Notes under the pieces: generated by a model | Databases searched by the model: none | What the model saw: the letters and a program-made list of their open reading frames with translations, nothing else | Told to the model about the DNA's origin: nothing | Position numbers and translations under genes: made by a program | DNA from: Massilia yuzhufengensis | Lineage (GTDB): Bacteria; Pseudomonadota; Gammaproteobacteria; Burkholderiales; Burkholderiaceae_D | Direction: 5' to 3' | Assembly (NCBI RefSeq): GCF_900112225.1 | Contig: NZ_FOLD01000018.1 | Span: forward strand, 1-64,000 | Length of the DNA stretch: 64,000 nucleotides | Shown: in pieces, positions 40,656-49,562 of the stretch | How positions within the stretch are numbered: position 1 is the first letter of the stretch | Layout of the letters: each line of letters opens with the position of its first letter

Positions 40656-40940
40656 ATGAGTAAAGAATGGCCGCTGTGGGAAGTCTTCATCCGCAGCCAG
40701 CACGGCCTGGCCCACAAGCACGTGGGCAGCCTGCACGCACCCGACGCCGAAATGGCCGTCAATAACGCACGCGACGTCTACACGCGCCGCAACGAAGGCG
40801 TCTCGATCTGGGTCGTGCGCGCCAACGACATCGTGGCTAGCAGCCCGTCCGACAAGGAAGCGCTGTTCGAGCCTGCCAACAGCAAGGTGTACCGCCACCC
40901 GACCTTCTTCCCGATGCCGGAAGAAGTGAAAAACCTGTGA
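40656..40940 (+). CDS. paaB: Phenylacetyl-CoA epoxidase subunit PaaB
   Basis: A 94-residue subunit that bridges PaaA/PaaC heterodimers in the epoxidase complex. The start MSKEWPLWEVFIRSQHGLAH with KHVGSLHAPDAEMAVNNARD and the C-terminal HPTFFPMPEEVKNL are characteristic. GGAGA lies about 10 bases before the ATG. Its TGA overlaps the GTG start of paaC. Confidence 0.96.
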   Translation: MSKEWPLWEVFIRSQHGLAHKHVGSLHAPDAEMAVNNARDVYTRRNEGVSIWVVRANDIVASSPSDKEALFEPANSKVYRHPTFFPMPEEVKNL

Positions 40941-41701
40941 GCCCGGCCGTGGACGCAAAAATCGACTACCTGCTGCGCCAGGGCGACAATGCACTGATCC
41001 TCTCGCAGCAGCTGTGCCAGCTGTGCGGCAAGGGCCCGGCCCTGGAAGAAGACATGGCGCTGTCCAACGTCGCCCTCGACCTGCTGGGCCAGACCCGCAT
41101 GTGGCTGACCTATGCCGGCGAACTGGAAGGCAAGGGCCGCGACGAAGACCGCCTGGCCTTCCACCGCGACGCCGGCGACTACCGCAACTGCCAGCTGGTC
41201 GAGCAGCCCAACGGCAGCTACGCCGACGTCATGATGCGCCAGTTCCTGTTCGATACCTGGCACTACTTCCTGATGGACGGCCTGGCCAAATCAAGCGACC
41301 CGCGCATCGCGGAGATCGCCCAGAAGTCGATCAAGGAAGTGACTTACCACCTGCGCCGTTCGGGCGACCTGGTGGTGCGCCTGGGCGACGGCAGCGACGT
41401 GAGCCACGCGAAGATGCAGGCCGCGCTGGACGACCTGTGGATGTACAGCGGCGAGATGTTCATCTACGACGACATCGACAACGCCATGGTGGAGCAGGGC
41501 GTTGCCCCGGCCGCGGAAGCGCTGCGCCGCCAGTTCCTCGACCACGTGGCCGAGGTGCTGGGCGAAGCCACCTTGGCGATGCCATCGCCGGATGCCTACA
41601 TGCAGCGCGGCGGCAAGCAGGGACGCCACACCGAGCGCCTGGGATTCATCCTGGCCGAGATGCAGTTCCTGCAGCGCGCCTATCCGGGAGCGCAGTGGTA
41701 A
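40937..41701 (+). CDS. paaC: Phenylacetyl-CoA epoxidase structural subunit PaaC
   Basis: A 254-residue ferritin-like subunit that pairs with PaaA and stabilises it. The core EEDMALSNVALDLLGQTRMW, DVMMRQFLFDTWHYF and ERLGFILAEMQFLQRAYPGA are family hallmarks. It begins with GTG overlapping the paaB stop (GTGA) and ends overlapping paaD by one base (TAATG), so paaB-paaC-paaD are translationally coupled. Confidence 0.96.
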   Translation: MSPAVDAKIDYLLRQGDNALILSQQLCQLCGKGPALEEDMALSNVALDLLGQTRMWLTYAGELEGKGRDEDRLAFHRDAGDYRNCQLVEQPNGSYADVMMRQFLFDTWHYFLMDGLAKSSDPRIAEIAQKSIKEVTYHLRRSGDLVVRLGDGSDVSHAKMQAALDDLWMYSGEMFIYDDIDNAMVEQGVAPAAEALRRQFLDHVAEVLGEATLAMPSPDAYMQRGGKQGRHTERLGFILAEMQFLQRAYPGAQW

Positions 41702-42213
41702 TGAACGCACTGGGCGTCACCCTCGAACAGGTCTGGGCCTGGCTCGGCGAGGTTGCCGATCCGGAGATCCCGGTCATCTCGGTGGTGGACCTGGGCATCG
41801 TGCGCGGCGTGGCGTTTGAAGGCGACGCCTGCGTGGTAACGATCACGCCCACTTATTCCGGCTGCCCGGCCATGCAGGTCATCGCCGATTCGGTGAAGGA
41901 AGCCTTGCAGGCCCACGGCCTGGAGCAGGTCCGCATCGTCAGCCAGCTGGCGCCCGCCTGGACCACCGACTGGATGAGCGAAGCCGGCAAGGCCGCGCTC
42001 AAGGGCTATGGCATCGCGCCCCCGGTGCAGCAGGCGATCGACATCAGCGGCCTGCACGCCGGCATCCGCAGCCGCGCCGCGCCGCAAGTCTCCTGTCCCA
42101 ACTGCGGTTCGGCCCATACCCAACTGACCAGCGAATTCGGCTCGACCCCGTGCAAGGCCCTGTACAAATGCCTCGACTGCCGCGAGCCCTTCGACTATTT
42201 CAAGTGCCACTAA
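41701..42213 (+). CDS. paaD: Epoxidase maturation protein PaaD
   Basis: A 170-residue protein with an N-terminal DUF59/MIP18 domain (VADPEIPVISVVDLGIVRGV and TPTYSGCPAM with its conserved Cys). A C-terminal zinc-ribbon-like region has Cys pairs in CPNCGS and CLDC. PaaD is required for an active epoxidase, probably in iron-sulfur or diiron centre maturation. Its ATG overlaps the paaC stop, and paaE starts one base after its own stop. Confidence 0.95.
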   Translation: MNALGVTLEQVWAWLGEVADPEIPVISVVDLGIVRGVAFEGDACVVTITPTYSGCPAMQVIADSVKEALQAHGLEQVRIVSQLAPAWTTDWMSEAGKAALKGYGIAPPVQQAIDISGLHAGIRSRAAPQVSCPNCGSAHTQLTSEFGSTPCKALYKCLDCREPFDYFKCH

Positions 42214-42214
42214 G

Positions 42215-43291
42215 ATGAGCAAATTCTATCCACTGAGCGTGGCCGCGGTGAAGCATGAGACGCGCGACGCGATCGCCGTCACCTTCGATGTGCCGGCCGA
42301 ACTCAAAACCCTGTTCGCCTACCAGCAGGGCCAGCACCTGACCCTGCGCGCCATGATCGACGGCGAGGACGTGCGCCGTTCCTACTCGATTTGTTCGGCC
42401 GTGCAGGATGACGTTCTACGCGTGGCGATCAAGCGCACCACGGGCGGCCTGTTCTCGACCTGGGCCAACGAGCACCTGGCGCCCGGCGCCACGCTGGAAG
42501 TCATGCCGCCGATGGGCCACTTCAACGTGCCGCTCGAGCCAGGCAGCGCGCGCCACTACCTGGCCTTCGCCGCCGGCAGCGGCATCACGCCGATCCTGTC
42601 GATCGTGAAGACCACGCTCCTGGCCGAGCCGAACAGCCGCTTCACCATCGTGTACGGCAACCGCGCCTCGTCCAGCGTGATCTTCCGCGACGAGCTGACC
42701 GACCTCAAGGACAGCTACATGGACCGGCTCAAGCTGGTGTATGTGATGAGCCGCGAGCAGCAGGACATCGAACTGTTCAACGGCCGCATCACCGAAGAAA
42801 AGTGCGGCCTGTTCCTGCGGCACTGGATCGACATCCGCGACATCGACGTGGCGTTTATCTGCGGCCCGGAAGACATGATGCACGGCGTCTCGCGCTCGCT
42901 GCAGCAGGCCGGCCTGGCGAAGGAAAAAATCCGTATCGAGCTGTTCGCCGCCAGCATCCCCAAGCACGAACACAAGCCGCGCAAGATCGAGGCGGGCGCG
43001 CAGCACCTGACCGAAGTCACCGTGATCATGGACGGCAGCGCCACCAGCTTCACGATGGACAAGGACAAGGAATCGCTGCTCGACGCCGGCCTGCGCGCCG
43101 GCATCGACATGCGCTACTCGTGCAAGGGCGGCGTGTGTTCGACCTGCCGCTGCAAGGTGCTGGACGGGCAAGTGGAAATGGACGTGAACTACGCACTGGA
43201 AGACTACGAAGTGGCGAGGGGGTTTGTGTTGAGTTGCCAGAGTTTTCCGATTACGGACAAGGTGGTGGTGGATTTCGACATCGCCGAATAA
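42215..43291 (+). CDS. paaE: Phenylacetyl-CoA epoxidase reductase PaaE
   Basis: A 358-residue flavin and 2Fe-2S reductase that passes electrons from NADPH to the PaaABC oxygenase. The FAD motif RRSYSICSA, the nucleotide-binding AAGSGITPILSIV, and the plant-type ferredoxin motif CKGGVCSTCRCKVLDG with a later Cys in FVLSCQ are all present. It closes the tight paaBCDE block; family-1 repeats fill the 175-bp gap before paaG. Confidence 0.96.
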   Translation: MSKFYPLSVAAVKHETRDAIAVTFDVPAELKTLFAYQQGQHLTLRAMIDGEDVRRSYSICSAVQDDVLRVAIKRTTGGLFSTWANEHLAPGATLEVMPPMGHFNVPLEPGSARHYLAFAAGSGITPILSIVKTTLLAEPNSRFTIVYGNRASSSVIFRDELTDLKDSYMDRLKLVYVMSREQQDIELFNGRITEEKCGLFLRHWIDIRDIDVAFICGPEDMMHGVSRSLQQAGLAKEKIRIELFAASIPKHEHKPRKIEAGAQHLTEVTVIMDGSATSFTMDKDKESLLDAGLRAGIDMRYSCKGGVCSTCRCKVLDGQVEMDVNYALEDYEVARGFVLSCQSFPITDKVVVDFDIAE

Positions 43292-43320
43292 GGCTAGCGC
43301 CGCCTTTCCCCTCTAGCCCC

Positions 43321-43434
43321 AAGACCGTCGTACGCGCCACTGGCGCCTACGACTTCCCGCGAAGGCGGGAACCCAATTTGCGAGCGCAATCGAAACGCTA
43401 CGAAATTAGGTTCCCGCCTGCGCGGGAACGACGG
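43321..43434. repeat. Family-1 palindromic repeats, inverted pair (site 3), copy A interrupted
   Basis: Copy A (43321-43379) has CCGTCGT, then about 21 extra bases, then TTCCCGCGAAGGCGGGAACC. The extra segment itself forms a hairpin (GTCGTA-C-GCGCC-ACT-GGCGC-C-TACGAC). Copy B (43401-43434) is the inverse, AGGTTCCCGCCTGCGCGGGA and onward. Loops and stems differ from sites 1, 2 and 5 (CCCGC/GCGGG instead of CCGGC/GCCGG) but stay paired. The pair separates paaE from paaG. Confidence 0.82.
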
Positions 43435-43465
43435 GCAAGCGATAACAATAAAATTGGAGACATCC

Positions 43466-44257
43466 ATGACCTACGAATCCATCGAATTCAGCATCAACAA
43501 CGGCATCGCCCTCCTCACCCTGAACCGCCCCGATCGCCTGAACAGCTTCACCCAGGCCATGCACCTCGAAGTGCGCGACGCCCTCGACCAACTCCAGGCC
43601 GATAAGTCGGTGCGCGTGCTGGTCCTCACCGGCGCCGGCCGCGGCTTCTGCGCCGGCCAGGACCTGCAAGACCGCGCCGTCGCCCCCGGCGCCCAAGCCG
43701 TCGACCTCGGCGAATCCGTCGAAAAATTCTACGCCCCCCTGGTCCTGGCCCTGAAGTCCCTCCCCATGCCCGTCATCTGCGCCGTCAACGGCGTGGCGGC
43801 CGGCGCGGGCGCCAACCTGGCGCTGGCCTGCGACATCGTGCTGGCGGCGAAATCGGCCAGCTTCATCGAAGCCTTCTGCAAGCTGGGCCTGATCCCCGAC
43901 ACCGGCGGTACCTGGCACCTGCCGCGCCTGATCGGCCAGGCACGCGCCACGGGCCTGGCCATGCTGGGCGACAAACTGAGCGCCGAGAAGGCCGAGCAGT
44001 GGGGCCTGATCTGGGCCTGCGTGCCCGACGAAGAACTGATGACCCAGGCCATGGCCATGGCCACCCACTTCGCCAGCGCGCCCACCAAGGGCCTGGCCTT
44101 CACCAAGAAAGCGCTGCAGGCCAGCTGGGCCAACACCCTGCCGGAACAGCTCAAACTCGAAGGCGAGATGATGCGCGAACTGGGCAACAGCCACGACTAC
44201 CGCGAAGGCGTCGCCGCCTTCATCGCCAAGCGCCCGGCTCAATTCAAGGGAGAGTAA
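43466..44257 (+). CDS. paaG: 2-(1,2-epoxy-1,2-dihydrophenyl)acetyl-CoA isomerase PaaG
   Basis: A 263-residue crotonase-fold enzyme that isomerises the ring epoxide to the oxepin-CoA. TGAGRGFCAGQDLQDRAVAP gives the first oxyanion loop and the AGAGANLALACDIV block the second; the PaaG signature PDTGGTWHLPRLIGQARA with GLAMLGDKLSAEKAEQWGLI favours PaaG over PaaF. The start at 43466 follows TTGGAGA. It precedes paaH by 4 bases. Confidence 0.95.
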   Translation: MTYESIEFSINNGIALLTLNRPDRLNSFTQAMHLEVRDALDQLQADKSVRVLVLTGAGRGFCAGQDLQDRAVAPGAQAVDLGESVEKFYAPLVLALKSLPMPVICAVNGVAAGAGANLALACDIVLAAKSASFIEAFCKLGLIPDTGGTWHLPRLIGQARATGLAMLGDKLSAEKAEQWGLIWACVPDEELMTQAMAMATHFASAPTKGLAFTKKALQASWANTLPEQLKLEGEMMRELGNSHDYREGVAAFIAKRPAQFKGE

Positions 44258-44261
44258 GACC

Positions 44262-45800
44262 ATGCAGGCACTCGCGAAAGACAGCATCGTCGCCATCATC
44301 GGCAGCGGCGCCATGGGCGCAGGCATCGCACACGTCGCCGCCACCGCCGGCCACCAGGTGCTGCTGTTCGACACCCGCCTCGGGGCCGCAGACACGGCGA
44401 TCAAGGGCATCACCGTCACCTTCGCCAAGCTGGTCGAGAAGGGCCGCATGAGCGCCGCCGACGCCGACGCAGCGGGCAAGCGGCTCATCAGCATCGGCAG
44501 CCTGCAGGAAGCAAAGGAGGCAGCACTGGTGGTGGAAGCCATCGTCGAGAACCTCGACGCCAAGCGCGCGCTGTTTACCGAGCTGGAAAGCATCGTGAGC
44601 CAGGAATGCATCCTGGCCACCAACACCTCGTCGATCTCGGTCACCGCCATCGCCGCGCCGCTGCGCCACCCGCAGCGCCTGGTCGGCATGCACTTCTTTA
44701 ACCCGGTGCCGCTGATGGCGCTGGTCGAAGTCGTCAAGGGCATCGCCACCTCCGGCGACGTCGCCGACACCGTCTACGCCACCGCCGCAGCCTGGGGCAA
44801 GAACCCGGTGCACGCCAAGTCCACGCCCGGCTTCATCGTCAACCGCGTCGCCCGCCCGTACTACGCCGAGGCGCTGCGCCTGCTGCTGGAACAGGCAGCC
44901 GATGTCGCCACGCTCGACGCCGTGATGCGCGATTGCGGCGGCTTCCGCATGGGCCCCTTCGAGCTGATGGACCTGATCGGCCACGACATCAATTTCTCGG
45001 TCACGAACTCGGTCTACAACGCCTACTTCGGCGACCCGCGCTTCACCCCCTCGGTCCTGCAGCAGGAGCTGGTCAACGCCGGCTTCCTGGGCCGCAAGAC
45101 CGGCCGCGGTTTCTACCGCTACGGCGAAGGCGCCGACAAGCCGGCCGTGCAGACCGAGGCGCCGCAACCCCGGCCCGCATCGGTCTCGATCGTCGGCAGC
45201 GAGTCGCCCGCACTGGCGCCGCTGGCGGCCCGCCTGGCCGGCGCCGGCTTCGAACTGCAGCATGAGGAAACCCTGGACAGCACGCCCGGCTTCGTCTGCC
45301 AGGGCGCCGCCGTCTACCTGAGCGACGGCCGCAGCGCCACCGAGCGCGCCGCCGAAAGCTGGCACGCCGACACCGTGGTCTACGACCTGCTGCTCGATGC
45401 AGCCGGCGCCACCCGCATCGCGCTGGCGCGCGCCGACCAGTGCAGCATCGAGGCCTACCACGCCGTCGTCGGCATGTTCCAGGCCGCCGGCTTCACCGTG
45501 TCGCGCTTCGACGACGTGCCGGGCATGCTGGTGATGCGCACCGTCGCCATGCTGGCCAACGAAGCGGCCGACGCGGTCAACCAGGGCGTGTGCAGCGCCG
45601 AAGCGGTGGACATCGCCATGCAGAAGGGCGTGAACTATCCACGTGGTCCGCTCGCCTGGGCCGACAGCGTCGGGCTGCAGCAGGTCGTCACCGTGCTGTC
45701 CAACCTGGCCGCCACCTATGGCGAAGACCGTTACCGGGTTTCGCCGCTGCTGCGCCGCAAGCTCGCGGCAGGCGGCGAAGGAGCGCGCTTCCATGCATAG
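44262..45800 (+). CDS. paaH: 3-hydroxyadipyl-CoA dehydrogenase PaaH
   Basis: A 512-residue NAD-dependent 3-hydroxyacyl-CoA dehydrogenase. The Rossmann motif VAIIGSGAMGAGIAHVAA and the catalytic region RLVGMHFFNPVPLMALVEVV with the active His are clear. The long C-terminal half, including a second HAD-type helical domain (QGVCSAEAVDIAMQKGVNYP), is typical of PaaH. It oxidises 3-hydroxyadipyl-CoA to 3-oxoadipyl-CoA. It overlaps the paaI start by 8 bases. Confidence 0.95.
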   Translation: MQALAKDSIVAIIGSGAMGAGIAHVAATAGHQVLLFDTRLGAADTAIKGITVTFAKLVEKGRMSAADADAAGKRLISIGSLQEAKEAALVVEAIVENLDAKRALFTELESIVSQECILATNTSSISVTAIAAPLRHPQRLVGMHFFNPVPLMALVEVVKGIATSGDVADTVYATAAAWGKNPVHAKSTPGFIVNRVARPYYAEALRLLLEQAADVATLDAVMRDCGGFRMGPFELMDLIGHDINFSVTNSVYNAYFGDPRFTPSVLQQELVNAGFLGRKTGRGFYRYGEGADKPAVQTEAPQPRPASVSIVGSESPALAPLAARLAGAGFELQHEETLDSTPGFVCQGAAVYLSDGRSATERAAESWHADTVVYDLLLDAAGATRIALARADQCSIEAYHAVVGMFQAAGFTVSRFDDVPGMLVMRTVAMLANEAADAVNQGVCSAEAVDIAMQKGVNYPRGPLAWADSVGLQQVVTVLSNLAATYGEDRYRVSPLLRRKLAAGGEGARFHA

Positions 45801-46224
45801 CAACGCGCAAGCGCTGGCCGAACTGGCCGGCAAGACCATGTTTGAGCGCGACCAGGCCAGCCAGGCGCTGGGCATGACGCTCGACGAGATCCGGCCCGGC
45901 TACGCGCGCATGTCGATGCCGGTGCGCGCCGACATGCTCAACGGGCACGCCACCTGCCACGGCGGCTACATCTTCATGCTGGCCGACAGCGCCTTCGCCT
46001 TCGCCTGCAACTCGCACAACTTCAATACCGTGGGCGCCGGCTGCACCATCGACTACCTGTCGCCCGGGCGCGAAGGCGACGTGCTGGTGGCCGAAGCGGT
46101 GGAACAGGCGCTGCAGGGCAAGACCGGCGTCTACGACATCAAGGTCAGTAGCCAGGACGGGCGCACGATCGCGCTGTTCCGCGGGAAGTCGCACCGCGTC
46201 AGCGGCATGGTGGCAGAGCTTTAG
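45793..46224 (+). CDS. paaI: Hydroxyphenylacetyl-CoA thioesterase PaaI
   Basis: A 143-residue hotdog-fold thioesterase. The motif LNGHATCHGGYIFMLADSAF, with the catalytic region of PaaI-type tetramers, and the later DYLSPGREGDVLVAEA are diagnostic. It rescues CoA from dead-end hydroxylated or ring intermediates. The start at 45793 overlaps the end of paaH. The next gene, paaK, begins 20 bases later after AGGAGG. Confidence 0.94.
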   Translation: MHSNAQALAELAGKTMFERDQASQALGMTLDEIRPGYARMSMPVRADMLNGHATCHGGYIFMLADSAFAFACNSHNFNTVGAGCTIDYLSPGREGDVLVAEAVEQALQGKTGVYDIKVSSQDGRTIALFRGKSHRVSGMVAEL

Positions 46225-46244
46225 CAACACACAGGAGGTCGACG

Positions 46245-47558
46245 ATGGTCCAACGTACACCCGCAGCCGGCGAGCTGGAGCCGATCGAACGCGCCAGCCG
46301 CGACGAGCTGCAGGCCCTGCAACTGGAGCGCCTGACGTGGTCGCTGCGCCACGCCTACGAGAACGTGCCGCATTACGGCGCCGCCTTCGACGCCGCAGGC
46401 GTGCACCCGGATGACCTGAAGTCGCTCGCCGACCTCGCGAAATTCCCGTTCACCGACAAGAAGACCCTGCGCGACAATTATCCGTTCGGCCTGTTCGCGG
46501 TGCCGCGCGAGCAGGTGGTGCGCATCCACGCCTCCAGCGGCACCACCGGCAAGGCGACCGTGGTCGGCTACACGGCGAAGGACATCGACACCTGGGCCGG
46601 CGTGGTGGCACGCTCGATCCGCGCCGCCGGTGGGCGCGCCGGCGACATGGTGCATATCTCCTACGGCTACGGCCTGTTCACCGGCGGCCTGGGCGCGCAC
46701 TACGGCGCCGAGAAACTCGGCTGCACCGTGATCCCCATGTCCGGCGGCCAGACCGAGAAACAGGTGCAGCTGATCCAGGACTTCAAGCCCGCGATCATCA
46801 TGGTCACGCCGTCCTACATGCTCAACATCATCGAGGAATTCACGCGCCAGGGGCTCGATGCGGCGCAGTCCTCGCTGAAGGTCGGCATCTTCGGCGCCGA
46901 ACCCTGGACCGACGCCATGCGCCGCGAAATCGAGGCCCGCGCCGGCATCGACGCGGTCGACATCTACGGCCTGTCCGAAGTGATGGGCCCGGGCGTGGCG
47001 AGCGAGTGCATCGAGAGCAAGGACGGCCCGGTGATCTGGGAAGACCATTTTTACCCCGAGATCATCGACCCCGAAACCGGCGAGGTCCTGCCGGATGGCG
47101 AAGAGGGCGAACTGGTATTCACCTCGCTGACCAAGGAAGCGCTGCCGATCATCCGCTACCGCACCCGCGACCTCACCCGCCTGCTGGCGCCGACCTCGCG
47201 CTCCATGCGCCGCATGGGCCGCATCACGGGCCGCTCGGACGACATGCTGATCATCCGCGGCGTGAATGTGTTCCCGAGCCAGATCGAGGAAATCGTCTTG
47301 AAGATGCCGGCGCTGGCGCCGCAGTACCAGCTGGTGGTGGCGCGCGAGGGACACCTCGACACCCTGGCGGTGCTGGGCGAACTGCGCGACGCTTCGCTCT
47401 CGCCCGACGACGTGGAGATGCTCGGCCGCGAACTCCAGCATCGCATCAAGACGCTGGTGGGCGTGAGCACGCGCGTCAGCCTGCGCCCGCCCGGCGGCAT
47501 CGAACGCACGCTCACCGGCAAGGCCCGGCGCGTGGTCGACCAGCGCCCGAAGAACTGA
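46245..47558 (+). CDS. paaK: Phenylacetate-CoA ligase PaaK
   Basis: A 437-residue AMP-forming ligase that activates phenylacetate, the entry step of the pathway. Motifs include the P-loop HASSGTTGKATVVGYT, IFGAEPWTDAMRREIEARAG, and DIYGLSEVMGPGVASEC; the C-terminal lid has GRSDDMLIIRGVNVFPSQIE. Length is normal. A strong AGGAGG lies 6 bases upstream. paaJ follows after 16 bases. Confidence 0.97.
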   Translation: MVQRTPAAGELEPIERASRDELQALQLERLTWSLRHAYENVPHYGAAFDAAGVHPDDLKSLADLAKFPFTDKKTLRDNYPFGLFAVPREQVVRIHASSGTTGKATVVGYTAKDIDTWAGVVARSIRAAGGRAGDMVHISYGYGLFTGGLGAHYGAEKLGCTVIPMSGGQTEKQVQLIQDFKPAIIMVTPSYMLNIIEEFTRQGLDAAQSSLKVGIFGAEPWTDAMRREIEARAGIDAVDIYGLSEVMGPGVASECIESKDGPVIWEDHFYPEIIDPETGEVLPDGEEGELVFTSLTKEALPIIRYRTRDLTRLLAPTSRSMRRMGRITGRSDDMLIIRGVNVFPSQIEEIVLKMPALAPQYQLVVAREGHLDTLAVLGELRDASLSPDDVEMLGRELQHRIKTLVGVSTRVSLRPPGGIERTLTGKARRVVDQRPKN

Positions 47559-47574
47559 ATACACAGGAGACCCC

Positions 47575-48777
47575 ATGATTGACGCATTCATCTGCGACGC
47601 CATCCGCACCCCCTTCGGCCGCTACGGCGGCGCGCTGTCCACCGTGCGCGCCGACGACCTGGGCGCGCTGCCCATCGCCGCCCTCATTGCCCGCAACAAG
47701 GACGTGGACTGGGCTGCCATCGACGACCTGTTCTACGGCTGCGCCAACCAGGCCGGCGAAGACAACCGCAACGTCGGCCGCATGGCCGCGCTGCTGGCCG
47801 GGCTGCCGCAAGAGGTGCCGGCCAATACCATCAACCGCCTGTGCGGCTCGGGCATGGACGCTGTCGGCACCGCCGCCCGCGCCATCCGCGCCGGAGAAGC
47901 AAGCCTGATCATCGCCGGCGGCGTCGAAAGCATGACCCGCGCGCCCTTCGTGATGGGCAAGGCCGACAGCGCCTTCTCGCGCGGCGCCAGGATCGAAGAC
48001 ACCACCCTCGGCTGGCGCTTCGTCAACCCGCTGATGAAAGCCCGCTACGGCATCGACACCATGCCGCAAACCGCCGAGAACGTGGCACGCGAATTCAATA
48101 TCAGCCGCGACGACCAGGACGCCTTTGCCCTGCGCAGCCAGCAGCGCTGGGCCGCGGCCCACGCCAAGGGCTATTTCCGCGACGAGATCGTGCCGGTGAC
48201 GCTGCCCCAGAAGAAGGGCGAGCCACTGGTCTTCGACACCGACGAGCAGCCGCGCGAGACCAGCCTGGTCGCGCTGGCCAAGCTCAAGGGCGTGGTGACG
48301 CCGGACGGCTCGGTCACCGCGGGGAACGCCTCCAGCCTGAACGACGGCGCCTGCGCGCTGCTGCTGGCGTCCAGCGACGCCGCCGCCCGCCACGGCTTGA
48401 CGCCGCGCGCGCGCGTGGTCGGCATGGCGACAGTCGGCCTGGCGCCGCGCATCATGGGCTTCGGCCCGTCGCCGGCCGTGAAAAAACTGCTGGCCCAGAC
48501 CGGCCTGCGCCTGGACCAGATGGATGTCATCGAGCTCAATGAAGCTTTCGCGGCGCAAGGCCTGGCCGTCACGCGCGACCTTGGCCTGGCGGACGACGCC
48601 GAACACGTGAACCCGAACGGCGGCGCGATCGCGCTGGGCCACCCGCTGGGCGCTTCCGGGGCACGTTTGATCACCACCGCCGTCAACCAGCTGCACCGCA
48701 CCGGTGGCCGCTACGCGCTGTGCACCATGTGCATCGGCGTGGGGCAGGGCATCGCGCTCATCGTCGAGCGGGTGTAA
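47575..48777 (+). CDS. paaJ: 3-oxoadipyl-CoA thiolase PaaJ (PcaF)
   Basis: A 400-residue thiolase that splits 3-oxoadipyl-CoA into acetyl-CoA and succinyl-CoA, and also acts on the ring-opened 3-oxo-5,6-dehydrosuberyl-CoA. The nucleophile Cys lies in NTINRLCGSGMDAV, the His in VNPNGGAIALGHPLGASGAR, and the second Cys in TMCIGVGQG. The opening AFICDAIRTPFGRYGGALS is typical of 3-oxoadipyl-CoA thiolases. The same enzyme serves the beta-ketoadipate pathway as PcaF. Confidence 0.95.
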   Translation: MIDAFICDAIRTPFGRYGGALSTVRADDLGALPIAALIARNKDVDWAAIDDLFYGCANQAGEDNRNVGRMAALLAGLPQEVPANTINRLCGSGMDAVGTAARAIRAGEASLIIAGGVESMTRAPFVMGKADSAFSRGARIEDTTLGWRFVNPLMKARYGIDTMPQTAENVAREFNISRDDQDAFALRSQQRWAAAHAKGYFRDEIVPVTLPQKKGEPLVFDTDEQPRETSLVALAKLKGVVTPDGSVTAGNASSLNDGACALLLASSDAAARHGLTPRARVVGMATVGLAPRIMGFGPSPAVKKLLAQTGLRLDQMDVIELNEAFAAQGLAVTRDLGLADDAEHVNPNGGAIALGHPLGASGARLITTAVNQLHRTGGRYALCTMCIGVGQGIALIVERV

Positions 48778-48780
48778 GCC

Positions 48781-49380
48781 ATGGTCAAGGTGTACGAGAT
48801 CGACGGCGTGCGGCCGGTGGTGCATCCCAGCGCCTACGTGCACCCGAGCGCGGTCCTGATCGGCGACGTGATCGTCGGCCCGCGCTGCTATATCGGGCCG
48901 CTGGCCTCCCTGCGCGGCGACTTCGGGCGCCTGATCCTGGAGGAGGGCGCCAACCTGCAGGATACCTGCGTGATGCATGGCTTCCCGGGTGAAGACACGG
49001 TGGTGGAAGTCGATGGCCACATCGGGCATGGCGCGGTGCTGCACGGCTGCCGCATCCAGCGCAATGCCATGGTGGGGATGAATGCGGTGGTGATGGACAA
49101 GGCGGTGGTCGGGGAAGAGTCGATCGTCGCCGCCATGAGCTTCGTGAAGGCCGGCATGATCATCCCGCCGCGCAGCATGGTGATGGGCACACCGGCCAAG
49201 GTCATGCGCGCGCTGACGGACGAAGACGTGAAATGGAAGAGTTTCGGCACGCGCCAGTACCACGACCTGAACGTGCGCTCGCTGCAGACGATGCGGGAGG
49301 TGGAGGCGTTCACAGAGGTGGAGCCTGGGCGCAAAGGCATCGATTTTGATATGGCGACGTCGCATAAGCCGAAAAGCTAA
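48781..49380 (+). CDS. paaY: PaaY, gamma-carbonic-anhydrase-like hexapeptide protein
   Basis: A 199-residue left-handed beta-helix protein. Hexapeptide-type turns run from HPSAYVHPSAVLIGDVIVGP onward, with the metal ligands of the gamma-CA fold visible as His residues in MHGFPGE, IGHGAVLHGC and nearby. PaaY is a thioesterase-like auxiliary of phenylacetate catabolism that helps remove toxic CoA adducts. The name rests on both sequence and its place between paaJ and paaZ. Confidence 0.92.
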   Translation: MVKVYEIDGVRPVVHPSAYVHPSAVLIGDVIVGPRCYIGPLASLRGDFGRLILEEGANLQDTCVMHGFPGEDTVVEVDGHIGHGAVLHGCRIQRNAMVGMNAVVMDKAVVGEESIVAAMSFVKAGMIIPPRSMVMGTPAKVMRALTDEDVKWKSFGTRQYHDLNVRSLQTMREVEAFTEVEPGRKGIDFDMATSHKPKS

Positions 49381-49400
49381 GCACTACCCGCAACTCCTCA

Positions 49401-49517
49401 ACGTCGTACCGGCGAAGGCCGGTACCCAATTTTGTGTGCGCACCGCTAACGCTTCGCGGATGCGCCAGCGACATGCGAAAACCTTGGGTCCCGGCCTGCG
49501 CCGGGACGACGGTTTTG
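49401..49517. repeat. Family-1 palindromic repeats, inverted pair (site 4)
   Basis: Copy A (about 49401-49432) reads CGTCGTACCGGCGAAGGCCG with the stem GTACCGGC/GCCGGTAC; copy B (49481-49517) is the inverse with GGTCCCGG/CCGGGAC. The A-T pair in copy A replaces the T-A or C-G pair of other copies on both sides of the stem. The pair separates paaY from paaZ. Confidence 0.85.
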
Positions 49518-49562
49518 GGGCTGGTGGTGGACTGAAAAGACAACTGAACGGAGACTTACAAC

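Noticed and set aside
43466..44257. Naming the crotonase gene paaF
   Set aside because: The PDTGGTWHLPRLIGQARA and AMLGDKLSAEKAEQWGLIW-type segments match PaaG.
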